From Pseudomonas koreensis (GTDB lineage Bacteria > Pseudomonadota > Gammaproteobacteria > Pseudomonadales > Pseudomonadaceae), in contig NZ_JAAQYM010000006.1 in NCBI RefSeq assembly GCF_012986595.1, positions 62,001 to 126,000 of the forward strand: a stretch of DNA of 64,000 nucleotides, read 5' to 3'. Below the pieces are notes generated by a model. The model saw nothing but the letters and a program-made list of their open reading frames with translations, was not told the origin of the DNA and did no database searches. Each line of letters starts with the position of its first letter. Within the stretch, counting starts at the first letter, position 1. The position numbers were made by a program, and so were the translations under genes. This document shows, piece after piece, positions 34,670 through 43,473 of the stretch.

Positions 34670-34723
34670 CCGAACCTATTTATTGCCAAGCATTTGAGCT
34701 TTGCCAAAAGGAGTTGTGTGCAG

Positions 34724-36421
34724 ATGATTTCCAATGTGAATCGATTGTCCCTGGCGGTCGGCATGGTCATCGCGACCCTGGTCGGTCAGGCCGCGGCAGC
34801 GCCTGCGCCCTCGGAGAACGCCACGATCAATCTGATCCGCTTGCTGGTCGAGCAGGGCATTCTGAAACAGGACAAGGCCGACGCGCTGATCGCCCAGGCG
34901 CAGAACGAAGCCGCTCAGGCCAGACAGGCCGTTGCATCCACTGCGGTCGCAGCCGGTCCGGTGGCCGCCCCGGGCGATGTGCGTGTGCAATACGTGCCCG
35001 CCGCGGTGCGTGACCAGATCCGTGATCAGGTCAAGGCCGAGGTCATGGCCACCGCCAAGCAGGAAAACTGGGCCGCGCCCAACACCTTTCCGGACTGGGC
35101 GTCGCGCATCAGCTTCGACGGCGACATCCGCCTCCGTGACGAATCGCGCTACTACTCGGGCAGCAACAGCAACGAAATCGTCGACTTCGCCAAACTCAAC
35201 AACAACGGCCCGTACGACGTGAACCCCAACAGCAGCACCAACCTGCCGCCGTTGCTCAACACCCGCGAAGACCGCACCAACCTGTTCCGCCTGCGCGCGC
35301 GACTGGGCATGAAAGCGGTGATCTCGCCGGAATGGACCGCCGGCATCCGCATCGGCACCGGCTCGGACAACAATCCGGTATCGACCACGCAAAACCTCGG
35401 TGGCGGTTTCGCCAAGAAAGACATCTGGCTCGATCAGGGCTACCTGAACTGGAAACCCACCGACGAGTTGACCCTGACCGGCGGGCGTTTCGCCAACCCG
35501 TTCATGTCCACCGACATGCTGTATTCCAACGACCTCAACTTTGACGGCGTGGCGGCGATTTTCGACCACAAGCTCAACCGCGACTGGGGTGTGTTCGGCA
35601 CCGTCGGTGCGTTCCCGGTGGATTACACCAACGACACCACCACCAGCAACGGTTTCGACAAGGAAGAAAGCGACAACAAATGGCTGTACGGCGCGCAACT
35701 CGGTGCCAAGTGGGCGATCAACAGCAACAACCGGCTCAAGGGGGCTTTGGCCTACTACCGCTTTGACGACATTCAAGGCCAGCGCTCCAGCCCTTGCGCA
35801 CCTTGGGCCGGCGCCCCGGGCTGCGACACCGACGGCACCCGCGCGGCGTTCATGCAGAAAGGCAATAGCGTGTTCCTGCTGCGCGACATCACGCCAAACC
35901 CGGCCAATCCGACCACCACGCCGCAGCCGCAATTCGTCGGTCTGGCGTCGGAGTTCAATCTGCTCGACCTTAACCTGGTGTGGGACGCCGATCTGCCGCA
36001 AGACTTCAAATTGCGCAGCCAGGGCAACTACATCCACAACCTCGGTTACGACGAAGGCGACATGCGCAAGCGCTCCGAGGGGCAGATCGTCAACAACCTC
36101 AACAGCAATGGCGAGATCGAAAGCGGTGCCAATGCGTGGATGGTGCAGTTCACCCTCGGCAACGCGCTGGACCTGAAGAAGCAGGGCGACTGGAACATGT
36201 TCGCTGGCTACAAGTACATCCAGCCGGACGCCTTGCCTGACGGCTTCAACGATTCGTCATTCCACCTCGGCGGCACCAACGCCAAGGGCTACTTCCTCGG
36301 CGGCAATTACGGTCTGGCGAAGAACGTCTACGCCACCGGCCGCTGGATGAGCACCGAAGCGGTGTACGGCGCGCCGTTCGACATCGACGTCTTGCAGCTT
36401 GAGATCAACACGCGCTTCTAA
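34724..36421 (+). CDS. Putative outer membrane porin
   Basis: The 565-residue precursor has a signal peptide (cleavage near GQAAAAPAP, about residue 26), a periplasmic helical segment (NLIRLLVEQGILKQDKADAL, about 35-70), then a beta barrel rich in alternating patterns (ASRISFDGDIRLRDESRYY, RTNLFRLRARLGMKAVIS) and ending in the outer membrane signature LQLEINTRF with C-terminal Phe. This matches the 'putative porin' family. ATG 34724 lies 10 nt after AAGGAG. Its place after tonB suggests a joint uptake or secretion task. Confidence 0.88.
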   Translation: MISNVNRLSLAVGMVIATLVGQAAAAPAPSENATINLIRLLVEQGILKQDKADALIAQAQNEAAQARQAVASTAVAAGPVAAPGDVRVQYVPAAVRDQIRDQVKAEVMATAKQENWAAPNTFPDWASRISFDGDIRLRDESRYYSGSNSNEIVDFAKLNNNGPYDVNPNSSTNLPPLLNTREDRTNLFRLRARLGMKAVISPEWTAGIRIGTGSDNNPVSTTQNLGGGFAKKDIWLDQGYLNWKPTDELTLTGGRFANPFMSTDMLYSNDLNFDGVAAIFDHKLNRDWGVFGTVGAFPVDYTNDTTTSNGFDKEESDNKWLYGAQLGAKWAINSNNRLKGALAYYRFDDIQGQRSSPCAPWAGAPGCDTDGTRAAFMQKGNSVFLLRDITPNPANPTTTPQPQFVGLASEFNLLDLNLVWDADLPQDFKLRSQGNYIHNLGYDEGDMRKRSEGQIVNNLNSNGEIESGANAWMVQFTLGNALDLKKQGDWNMFAGYKYIQPDALPDGFNDSSFHLGGTNAKGYFLGGNYGLAKNVYATGRWMSTEAVYGAPFDIDVLQLEINTRF

Positions 36422-36439
36422 GGCGCCGGGAGTACGGTC

Positions 36440-37069
36440 ATGCACGCACGAGTTTTACTGTTGGGGCTGAGTCTGTTCATCGCTCAGGGAGCCAGTGCCG
36501 AAGGCATGGAGGAGCGCCTGCGTACCCAGTTGCGCAGCACCACCCAGCAATTGCAGGCGTTGCAAAGCCAGCAGGCCCAGGCCAGCGCCGCGCAACTGGC
36601 GGCGCAGAACGAAGCCAAGGCTGCGCAGGCGCAGATCAAGCAATTGACCGCCGAACTGGCCAAGGCCAAGGGCGTCGCCGAGCAGTTGGCCGACCAGCAG
36701 CAGAACCTGCACAGCCAGGCGCAGGCGCAAGTCGCGGCGAGCAACGAACAGGTCGGCAAGTTCAAAAAGGCCTATGACGAGTTGTTGGTCATGGCCCGTG
36801 CCAAAGAGGCAGAACGGTCTAAGCTTCAAGCGCAATTGGCTGAACGTGACACACAAGTGCAGCAATGTTCAGTCAAGAATCAGCAGATGTACGGCGTCGC
36901 CAAGCAGATCCTCACTGCCTATGAAAACATCGATGTGGCCGAGGTGATGAAGATCCGCCAGCCCTTTGCGGGCAGCGCCCGGGTCAAGTTCGATGAACTG
37001 GCCCAGGGGTTCGGCGACGAGCTTTACAAGACTCAATTCGACGCGCCGCAAGCCGCGCTCGCGCACTGA
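36440..37069 (+). CDS. Periplasmic coiled-coil protein
   Basis: This 209-residue protein has a signal peptide (about 1-20, ending GASAEG) and a long Gln/Ala-rich coiled coil (about 25-150, e.g. RSTTQQLQALQSQQAQASAA), followed by a small C-terminal part with MYGVAKQILTAYENIDVAEV. It may bridge envelope components, like a periplasmic spacer or adaptor. No named family recognised. GGAG precedes the ATG and the gap to the porin is 18 bp. Probably equals PA0697 by position (recall). Confidence 0.75.
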   Translation: MHARVLLLGLSLFIAQGASAEGMEERLRTQLRSTTQQLQALQSQQAQASAAQLAAQNEAKAAQAQIKQLTAELAKAKGVAEQLADQQQNLHSQAQAQVAASNEQVGKFKKAYDELLVMARAKEAERSKLQAQLAERDTQVQQCSVKNQQMYGVAKQILTAYENIDVAEVMKIRQPFAGSARVKFDELAQGFGDELYKTQFDAPQAALAH

Positions 37070-37086
37070 TAAACAAGGAAGACACA

Positions 37087-37557
37087 ATGACTCAATTGAT
37101 CACCCACGTTTCCCCGCAATCGCTGACCGAAGTCCTGCAAGCGGCCGGTTATCGCGTCAACCAGACTGAACAGAACGGCATCGTGCAACTGCTCAGCGCC
37201 AGCCAGGGCATCGGCTATGCCGTGCGTTTCGGTAACCCGGCGGTGGAGCAGGGCAGCTACGTCGATTTCACTTTCAGCTGCGCGCTGCGGGTGCAAGGTG
37301 AGTTGCCACAGGGCGTGGCCGAACAGTGGAACGCCAGCCGCCGCTTTGCGCGACTGTCGTTGCAGGGCGAGTTTCTGGTGATGGAGATGGACGTGGTGGT
37401 GGCGGCCGGCGTGAGCAACGATCACCTGCGTGGCAACCTCGAATTGTGGGATCGCCTGCTGCAGGAGTTCATCGTCTACCTGCGTGATTTCAGCCAGGCC
37501 GCGCAAGCTTCGACAGCCAACGTCGCGGTCGCCGAGCAAGAGGAAGTCGCGCTGTGA
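37087..37557 (+). CDS. YbjN domain-containing protein
   Basis: The 156-residue protein starts with ITHVSPQSLTEVLQAAGY, and its middle shows the YbjN pattern ending with NDHLRGNLELWDRLLQEFIV. YbjN-type proteins have a T3SS-chaperone-like fold and no catalytic residues; roles range from stress tolerance to chaperoning. In this cluster it may act as a cytoplasmic chaperone for a secreted or envelope partner (inference). Stop overlaps the next gene (GTGA). Confidence 0.8.
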   Translation: MTQLITHVSPQSLTEVLQAAGYRVNQTEQNGIVQLLSASQGIGYAVRFGNPAVEQGSYVDFTFSCALRVQGELPQGVAEQWNASRRFARLSLQGEFLVMEMDVVVAAGVSNDHLRGNLELWDRLLQEFIVYLRDFSQAAQASTANVAVAEQEEVAL

Positions 37558-38501
37558 AAAAGCCTGCCATGGTGATCAGCGCTGCGGCTGTAGCGCTGTT
37601 GGTGGTAGCCGTGGCGCTGGTGCTGCGACCGGGCACTGACCCGGTTGCCGCTCAGCAATCGTCGCCCATGGCGGCGGTTGCTGCGGGGCCGGCGGTGGCG
37701 CGGTTGGGTAATCAGCAGGTGACGCCGCAGGAATTGCAGGCGTTGCTGGCGACAGTGCCGCCGGCGACCCGCGAGCAATTGCGCGGCAATCGTGAGGCAC
37801 TGGAGCGCTGGCTGCGCACGCGTCTGGCAGAGAAAGCCGTACTCGAACAGGCCGACGCCCAGGGCTGGGCGCAGCGTCCGGATGTGGTGCGGCAAACCCG
37901 GGCCGCCAGCGAGCAGATCATCTTCCGTGATTATCTGCGCTCGGTCAGTGAGGTGCCGGCGGACTACCCGAGTGCGGCTGAATTGCAGCAGGCTTACGAC
38001 GCCGGCAAGGCCAACTGGGTGACGCCAGCGATGTATCGCGTCAGCCAGATTTTCCTCGCGGTGCCGGATGCCCAGAACCTGGAAGCCGTGCGCAAACAGG
38101 CCGCTGAGCTGAGCAAGAAAGCCCAAAGCACGCCGGGGGATTTTGCCGCGCTGGCGACGCAGTATTCACAGGATCGCCTCACCGCCGAACGTGGCGGCGA
38201 TACCGGGCTGCAACCGCTGCAGCAACTGGTGCCGGAGGTCCGGGGGGCGGTAGCGAAGTTGAAGGTCGGCGCGGTGTCCGATCCGGTGCAGAGCGCCGCC
38301 GGCTTCCATGTGATCAAACTCACCGAACAGCAACCGGCGCGCACCGCGACACTGGATGAGTTGCGCGACCAGCTGACCCAGGCCTTGCGGGCCCAGCGCC
38401 AGGAGCAAATTGCACAGGCGTACCTGGACGGGATGCTCAATACCGCGACGCTGAGTATCGATGGGGCCGAATTGAACAAGGTCCTCGAAACCAACCAATA
38501 A
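37554..38501 (+). CDS. PpiC-type (parvulin) peptidyl-prolyl isomerase, envelope-anchored
   Basis: The 315-residue protein has an N-terminal anchor or signal (AAAVALLVVAVALVLRPG, about 10-27), a SurA/PrsA-like helical part, and a rotamase domain (about 160-260): TPAMYRVSQIFLAVPDAQN to DPVQSAAGFHVIKLTEQQ. It would help fold exported proteins, probably barrel proteins or a substrate of this cluster. It starts with GTG 37554 overlapping the YbjN stop. Position matches PA0699, a PpiC-type isomerase (recall). Confidence 0.9.
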   Translation: MKKPAMVISAAAVALLVVAVALVLRPGTDPVAAQQSSPMAAVAAGPAVARLGNQQVTPQELQALLATVPPATREQLRGNREALERWLRTRLAEKAVLEQADAQGWAQRPDVVRQTRAASEQIIFRDYLRSVSEVPADYPSAAELQQAYDAGKANWVTPAMYRVSQIFLAVPDAQNLEAVRKQAAELSKKAQSTPGDFAALATQYSQDRLTAERGGDTGLQPLQQLVPEVRGAVAKLKVGAVSDPVQSAAGFHVIKLTEQQPARTATLDELRDQLTQALRAQRQEQIAQAYLDGMLNTATLSIDGAELNKVLETNQ

Positions 38502-38509
38502 ATCACCTT

Positions 38510-38597
38510 GTGGGAGCGAGCCTGCTCGCGAATGCGGTGTGTCAGGCACCGTAATTGTTGAAGGTGCTGACGCTTTCGCGAGCAGGCTCGCTCCTAC
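38510..38597. repeat. REPIN-type palindrome, family B variant
   Basis: GTGGGAGCGAGCCTGCTCGCG and CGCGAGCAGGCTCGCTCCTAC form inverted arms around a 46-bp centre, between the isomerase and the regulator. Related to the elements at 43697 and 56834. Confidence 0.85.
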
Positions 38598-38647
38598 AGT
38601 GGATTGTGCTGCACTCAAGACCAACAAAGATCGACAGGGAGTCATCG

Positions 38648-39628
38648 ATGTCATTCACCGAACCCGCAGGACGACAGGGTAGCCCCGACTACCGTTGGGC
38701 ACAGGGCGAACGCGAGCCGTGGCTGGCGCAAGCCGCGACCATCGATGCCGACGTCGCGCAATTCTTTCTGGTCAGTGCCCGCTGCGGCTGCTTCATGCAG
38801 GCGGCGCGCAGCCTCAATGTGCGGTCGACTTTGCTGCGCAAGCAACTGGCGCAGCTTGAACAGGAGCTGCAGCATTCGCTGTTCAGCTTTCAGGGAAGCG
38901 CCCTGAGCCTGACGCGCGAGGGCCAGCAACTGCAGGCGCAACTGATGGCGCTGGCCCACGAGCGCAAATTGCCGGTGGTCGAGCAGCCGCTGATCCGCCT
39001 GGCCGTTGCCGAATCGATCCTGCATGACATCCTTGGTCGGGACCTGATCGCGCTGTTGCGCCGCAACGCCAGCGTGCGTCTGGAGATCATCGCGCTGGAC
39101 AGCGAACTGTCGTTGCGTGCAGTCAGTGCCGACGTGGTGCTGTGGCTGGCCCACGGTGAAAGCCCCAATCCCGGTCCGACCTTCGCCACCAGTCAGCCGC
39201 AGGCACTGGCGCGTCTGGATTACCTGCCGCACATCGCCAAACGCTATTCCCGGGTCACCGCGCGCCCGGCCAGTGCCGACGACCTGAGCGATTTCATGCT
39301 GGTGCAATGGCAGCACGACCGGCAGATCGACAGCTTTCGGCCGTGGAATGAGTTGGTCGAACAACGTCTGGCCGGCGTGGTGCAGATGCAGTCCTATGAG
39401 CTGATGCTGGAAATGATCCGCTGCAGCGCGTGCATTGGTTTGCTGCCGGCGTACATGAGCCGCTTTGATCGCGGGTTGGTGGCGCTGCCGGGGCTGTTTG
39501 ACGAGCCAATGCAGCTGCAGGCATGGCTGGCGGTCAACGTTGAATCCCTGGACGTCGCCGAAGTGCAAACTTTGGTCGAACTGATCCAGCACACCTTCAG
39601 CGAACGCCACGAATGGTTCCAGAATTAA
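38648..39628 (+). CDS. LysR-type transcriptional regulator (atypical)
   Basis: The 326-residue protein has a 30-residue N-terminal extension before a LysR-like helix-turn-helix (QFFLVSARCGCFMQAARSLN, then LLRKQLAQLEQELQHSLFSF), with the substrate-binding part behind it (LIRLAVAESILHDILGRD to the end). It lies after the cluster behind a REPIN and may control it; PA0701 holds the same place from memory. ATG 38648 has GGGAG 7 nt upstream. Confidence 0.85.
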   Translation: MSFTEPAGRQGSPDYRWAQGEREPWLAQAATIDADVAQFFLVSARCGCFMQAARSLNVRSTLLRKQLAQLEQELQHSLFSFQGSALSLTREGQQLQAQLMALAHERKLPVVEQPLIRLAVAESILHDILGRDLIALLRRNASVRLEIIALDSELSLRAVSADVVLWLAHGESPNPGPTFATSQPQALARLDYLPHIAKRYSRVTARPASADDLSDFMLVQWQHDRQIDSFRPWNELVEQRLAGVVQMQSYELMLEMIRCSACIGLLPAYMSRFDRGLVALPGLFDEPMQLQAWLAVNVESLDVAEVQTLVELIQHTFSERHEWFQN

Positions 39629-39639
39629 CTCAATCCCCT

Positions 39640-39716
39640 GTAGGAGCTGCCGCAGGCTGCGATCTTTTGATCTTCAAAAGCCAAGTCAAAAGATCGCAGC
39701 GTGCGGCAGCTCCTAC
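39640..39716. repeat. REPIN-type palindrome, family A
   Basis: Arms of 31 nt beginning GTAGGAGCTGCCGCAGGCTG with one mismatch, around a 15-bp centre, lying 11 bp after the regulator stop. Confidence 0.9.
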
Positions 39717-39783
39717 CGTTTGTATGCGTCGGACTTTGCAGTTTAGAGTGTCTGGCCACACTTCGATCCAGGAAGGATCCGCC

Positions 39784-40302
39784 ATGCCCGACCACAACCC
39801 CGCCATCAGCCTCGAACGCTTCAACGAATCGCACATCGAGGCCGTCACCGCGCTGTACAACGATCCGGCCGTGACCCGCCAGGTGTTGCAGATGCCGTTT
39901 CAATCCACCGAGATCTGGCGCCAGCGGTTGCTGGCGGAGAACGAACGGATGGTCAAACTGGTGGCGCTGCATCAGGGCGCGGTGGTCGGTCATCTTGGGC
40001 TGGAAAACTACTCACGGATTCGCCGCGCACACGCCGGCAGTGTCGGCATGGCGGTCGCCGTGGCGTGGCAGGGCAAGGGCGTCGGCTCGAAACTGCTGGG
40101 GGCGGCGCTGGACATCGCCGACAACTGGATGAACCTGCACCGGGTCGAACTCTCGGTGTACGCCGACAACGAGCCGGCCATCGGTTTGTACCGCAAGTTC
40201 GGCTTCGAGAACGAAGGCCTGTTCCGTGACTACGCCGTGCGCGACGGGCAATGGGTCGACACCCTGAGCATGGCCCGCCTGCGCACGCGCAACAAAACCT
40301 GA
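39784..40302 (+). CDS. GNAT N-acetyltransferase, AaaT/YhhY-like
   Basis: The 172-residue protein has the GNAT acetyl-CoA loop WQGKGVGSKLL at about 99-109, an Asn-rich end NEPAIGLYRKFGFENEG, and strong overall resemblance to E. coli AaaT (YhhY), which acetylates amino acids: ALYNDPAVTRQVLQMPFQS, VGHLGLENYSRIRRAHAG. It probably acetylates a free amino acid or analogue. ATG 39784 follows GGAAGGA; the longer frame would run through a REP element. Confidence 0.88.
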   Translation: MPDHNPAISLERFNESHIEAVTALYNDPAVTRQVLQMPFQSTEIWRQRLLAENERMVKLVALHQGAVVGHLGLENYSRIRRAHAGSVGMAVAVAWQGKGVGSKLLGAALDIADNWMNLHRVELSVYADNEPAIGLYRKFGFENEGLFRDYAVRDGQWVDTLSMARLRTRNKT

Positions 40303-40303
40303 C

Positions 40304-40996
40304 TCAGTCGCGCAAGGCGAACGCCACCGCCGACTGCGCATGCAGCTCGGTGGTGTCGAGCAGGGGCAGGGCGCTGTGTTCGGGTTTGACCAGCAGGCCG
40401 ATTTCCGTGCAGCCGAGGATGATCGCTTGGGCGCCGCGCGCGGTCAGCGATTCGATCACCTGTTGATAGAGCTTGCGCGACTCGTCACTGATCACCCCGA
40501 CGCACAATTCGTCGTAAATGATCCGATGCACGTCCTTGCGCTCGGCGGCGTCCGGCACCAGTACCGTCAAGCCCCTGGCAAGCAGACGCTGCTTGAGAAA
40601 GTCCTGCTCCATGGTGAACGCCGTGCCGAGCAGGCCGACCGTATGCGCATCAATGTCCAGTGCAGCCTGCGCCGCCGGTTCGGCGATGTGCAGGAATGGA
40701 ATGCTGATTGCCGCCTGAATCTGTTCCGCCACCTTGTGCATGGTGTTGGTACACAGCACCACGCATTCCGCGCCACCGGCCTCCAGCCTGCGCGCCGCAT
40801 CCACCAGAATCGCCGCCGCATCGTCCCAGCGTCCGGCATGCTGGGCCTGTTCGACCGGGCCGAAGTCGACGCTGTACATCAGGATTTGCGCCGAGCGCAG
40901 CGCTCCGAGGCGGTCGCGGACTTGTTGATTGATGAGGCGATAGTATTCGGCGCTGGATTCCCAGCTCATGCCGCCGATCAGGCCGATGGTGCGCAT
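40304..40996 (-). CDS. Aspartate/glutamate racemase family protein (YgeA-like)
   Basis: The 230-residue protein has the two active-site cysteines of cofactor-independent racemases: VVLCTNTMHKV (about Cys82) and IILGCTEIGLL (about Cys193). It begins MRTIGLIGGMSWESSAEYYR, typical for the YgeA/RacX type with broad amino acid range. Cytoplasmic. ATG 40996 has GAGGAA upstream. Convergent with the acetyltransferase, stops only 1 bp apart. Confidence 0.9.
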   Translation of the reverse strand: MRTIGLIGGMSWESSAEYYRLINQQVRDRLGALRSAQILMYSVDFGPVEQAQHAGRWDDAAAILVDAARRLEAGGAECVVLCTNTMHKVAEQIQAAISIPFLHIAEPAAQAALDIDAHTVGLLGTAFTMEQDFLKQRLLARGLTVLVPDAAERKDVHRIIYDELCVGVISDESRKLYQQVIESLTARGAQAIILGCTEIGLLVKPEHSALPLLDTTELHAQSAVAFALRD

Positions 40997-41200
40997 TGAA
41001 ATTCCTCTGGCAGTGGCCCGTATTGGAAAAGTCGGGCTTGGGCCGAGTGTCCATCGGTTCAAGGACGGATGCCAGTACAAAGCAACTGTACCGTTGATCC
41101 TTTTGCCAAGTGTCCCGGTGCCAACGCTTGAGGTTTAACGTACGCCAGCGCCTCGATCTGTCACTATCGACTGTCGCAGGCTTTCCCGAGGAACGTACCG

Positions 41201-41692
41201 ATGAACGACGTACAACAACTGGGCGAAATGCTTCGCCACTATGCCGCGAGTGAAGCGCACAAGAAGCAACTGTTCGAAACCCAGTCCCAGGCGTGGGCAA
41301 CCCGAATCACCGAGCTGTTCGGCAACATTCAGCAATGGCTGGAACCGGTGCAGGCGCCGAACCTGCTGGAGGTGAGCCGCGAGGCTTATGTCGCATTCGG
41401 GCCGAGCACACCGGTGGAAACCTCGACCTTCAAGACCGAAAAACTGAGCATCGTGATCGCCGGCAAACCGGTGGAGTTCGTGCCGGACGTGATGGGCAGC
41501 GCCGGGCAGATTTCCCTGGCGGTGATGGGTCTGACGGCAGCGCGCTATGGCAGCATCTCGCTGGTGGGGCTGCCGAGCGGCGAGTGGCAGTGGCGCAAGA
41601 CCAACGGCCTGAAGGACCCGGACACGTTTGTGTTTGATGCGGATTTTCTCGCGCAGCAACTGCAAAGCCTGATTCCGCGCGAGCGCACCTGA
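41201..41692 (+). CDS. Hypothetical protein (163 residues)
   Basis: Begins MNDVQQLGEMLRHYAASEAH with an N-terminal helical half followed by a beta-rich half (KTEKLSIVIAGKPVEFVPDV, then YGSISLVGLPSGEWQWRK). There is no signal peptide. GAGGAA precedes the ATG. I do not recognise a family. Divergent from the racemase gene and convergent with the CcoQ-like gene, with a REPIN between. Confidence 0.7.
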   Translation: MNDVQQLGEMLRHYAASEAHKKQLFETQSQAWATRITELFGNIQQWLEPVQAPNLLEVSREAYVAFGPSTPVETSTFKTEKLSIVIAGKPVEFVPDVMGSAGQISLAVMGLTAARYGSISLVGLPSGEWQWRKTNGLKDPDTFVFDADFLAQQLQSLIPRERT

Positions 41693-41703
41693 CCTGCAAC
41701 AAT

Positions 41704-41797
41704 CCCCTGTAGGAGCTGCCGCAGGCTGCGATCTTTTGCCTTTGATTTTTTAAAAACAAAATCAAAAGATCGCAGCCTGCGGCAGCTCCTACAGGGG
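41704..41797. repeat. REPIN-type palindrome, family A
   Basis: Perfect 35-nt arms beginning CCCCTGTAGGAGCTGCCGCA around a 24-bp centre, between convergent genes. It could act as a two-way transcript end. Confidence 0.9.
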
Positions 41798-41808
41798 CCT
41801 TGTTGGTT

Positions 41809-42030
41809 CTACATATCCAGGTTGACCCAGCCCGGTTTTGCCTCTTCCGGCGCCACCGCTTTCACGGTTTTCCCCGTCGCCAGCTCCACCCGCCGCGCCA
41901 CCTCCGGGTCATCGGCAAACGGCACCATGCTCGCATCGTCCAGGCTTTCCGCCGTCTGGTGGCGCAGGCAGTACTCCACCGCCAGCCACAGAAACACCAC
42001 CCCCAGCACATTCAAGAACATCTCGAACAT
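41809..42030 (-). CDS. Small membrane protein linked to orphan CcoN (CcoQ-like)
   Basis: The 73-residue protein has one membrane helix (MFLNVLGVVFLWLAVEYCLR, 4-23) and a hydrophilic tail ending KPGWVNLDM. It lies 15 bp after ccoN with GGGAG as ribosome site. Its size and place fit the small subunit called CcoQ4 (PA4134) next to ccoN4 in P. aeruginosa, as I recall. It may help join the orphan CcoN to the CcoO and CcoP made elsewhere. Confidence 0.75.
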   Translation of the reverse strand: MFEMFLNVLGVVFLWLAVEYCLRHQTAESLDDASMVPFADDPEVARRVELATGKTVKAVAPEEAKPGWVNLDM

Positions 42031-42045
42031 TCTCGGCTCCCTGCC

Positions 42046-43473
42046 TCAGGCGATCTGCGCCTGGCTGCGCGCCAGCGATACGTCGGCAACCCGCACCGTG
42101 CGCCAGACGTTATAGGCCATCAGCAGCATCCCGCTGAGGAAGAACACCCCACCGGCAAACCGCACGATGAACCCCGGGTGACTGGCCTGCAGCGCTTCGA
42201 CGAAGGAGTAGGTCAGCGTGCCGTCCTCGTTGATCGCCCGCCACATCAGGCCCTGGGTGATGCCGTTGACCCACATCGAAGCGATGTACAGCACGGTGCC
42301 GATGGTCGCCAGCCAGAAGTGCAGGTTGATCAGCGGCGTGCTGAACATCTGCTCGCGGCCGAACACCTTGGGCACCATGTGATAGGTCGCGCCGAAGGTG
42401 ATCATCGCCACCCAGCCCAACGCCCCGGCGTGGACGTGGCCGATGGTCCAGTCGGTGTAGTGGGAGAGGGCGTTGACGGTCTTGATCGCCATCATCGGCC
42501 CTTCGAAGGTCGACATGCCGTAAAACGCCAGCGACAGCACCAGAAAGCGCAGGATCGGGTCGGTGCGCAACTTATGCCAGGCACCGGACAAGGTCATCAT
42601 GCCGTTGATCATCCCGCCCCAGCTCGGCGCCAGCAGGATCAGCGACATCGCCATGCCCAACGACTGTGCCCAGTCCGGCAGCGCGGTGTAGTGCAAATGG
42701 TGCGGGCCGGCCCAGATGTACAGGGTGATCAGCGCCCAGAAGTGCACGATCGACAACCGGTACGAATACACCGGGCGGTTGACCTGTTTCGGCACGAAGT
42801 AATACATCATCCCGAGGAACCCGGTGGTCAGGAAGAACCCCACCGCGTTGTGCCCGTACCACCACTGCACCATGGCGTCGGTGGCGCCGGAATACACCGG
42901 ATAAGACTTGAACCAGTCCACCGGAATCGACAGGTGATTGACCACGTGCAGCATGGCGATCACCAGAATGAACGCGCCGAAGAACCAGTTGCCGACGTAG
43001 ATGTGCTTGGTCTTGCGCTGCACCACGGTGGTGAAAAACACGATGCCGTAGGCGACCCAGACCACCGCCATCCACACTGCGCCGGAGAATTCGATTTCGG
43101 CGTATTCCTTGGTGGTGGTGTAGCCCATCGGCAGGGTGATCAGCATGATCACGATCACCGATTGCCAGCCCCAGAACGTGAAGGCCGCGAGCTTGTCCGA
43201 GTACAGCCGTACCTGGCAGGTGCGCTGCACCGCGTAATAACTGGCGGCGAATTGCGCGCTGCCGGCAAAGCCGAAAATCACCAGGCTGGTGTGCAATGGC
43301 CGCAAGCGACCGAAGGTGGTCCACGGCAGGTCGAGGTTCATGTCCGGCCACACCAGTTGCGAGGCGATCCATACCCCCATCGCCATGCCGACGACACCCC
43401 AGAAAACCGTTGCGATAACGAATTGGCGGACGACCTTGTAGTTGTAAGCCTGTCCGATTGTTGCTGTGCTCAT
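42046..43473 (-). CDS. ccoN4: Orphan cbb3-type cytochrome oxidase catalytic subunit, CcoN4-like
   Basis: The 475-residue protein has 12 membrane segments with the family His ligands: LRPLHTSLVIFGFAG, YGHNAVGFFLTTGFLGMMYY, WAGPHHLHYT and GHVHAGALGWVAM. This is the heme-copper oxidase subunit that reduces oxygen in the inner membrane. No ccoO or ccoP lies nearby, so it must borrow them. The neighbours (siroheme reductase, DUF934) match the P. aeruginosa PA4129-PA4134 cluster, linked to cyanide response, hence the CcoN4 label. ATG 43473 (MSTATIGQAYNY) follows GGAAGA. Confidence 0.88.
   Translation of the reverse strand: MSTATIGQAYNYKVVRQFVIATVFWGVVGMAMGVWIASQLVWPDMNLDLPWTTFGRLRPLHTSLVIFGFAGSAQFAASYYAVQRTCQVRLYSDKLAAFTFWGWQSVIVIMLITLPMGYTTTKEYAEIEFSGAVWMAVVWVAYGIVFFTTVVQRKTKHIYVGNWFFGAFILVIAMLHVVNHLSIPVDWFKSYPVYSGATDAMVQWWYGHNAVGFFLTTGFLGMMYYFVPKQVNRPVYSYRLSIVHFWALITLYIWAGPHHLHYTALPDWAQSLGMAMSLILLAPSWGGMINGMMTLSGAWHKLRTDPILRFLVLSLAFYGMSTFEGPMMAIKTVNALSHYTDWTIGHVHAGALGWVAMITFGATYHMVPKVFGREQMFSTPLINLHFWLATIGTVLYIASMWVNGITQGLMWRAINEDGTLTYSFVEALQASHPGFIVRFAGGVFFLSGMLLMAYNVWRTVRVADVSLARSQAQIA

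Noticed and set aside
39613..39783. N-terminal extension of the acetyltransferase
   Set aside because: It translates a family A REPIN; ATG 39784 with GGAAGGA is the real start.
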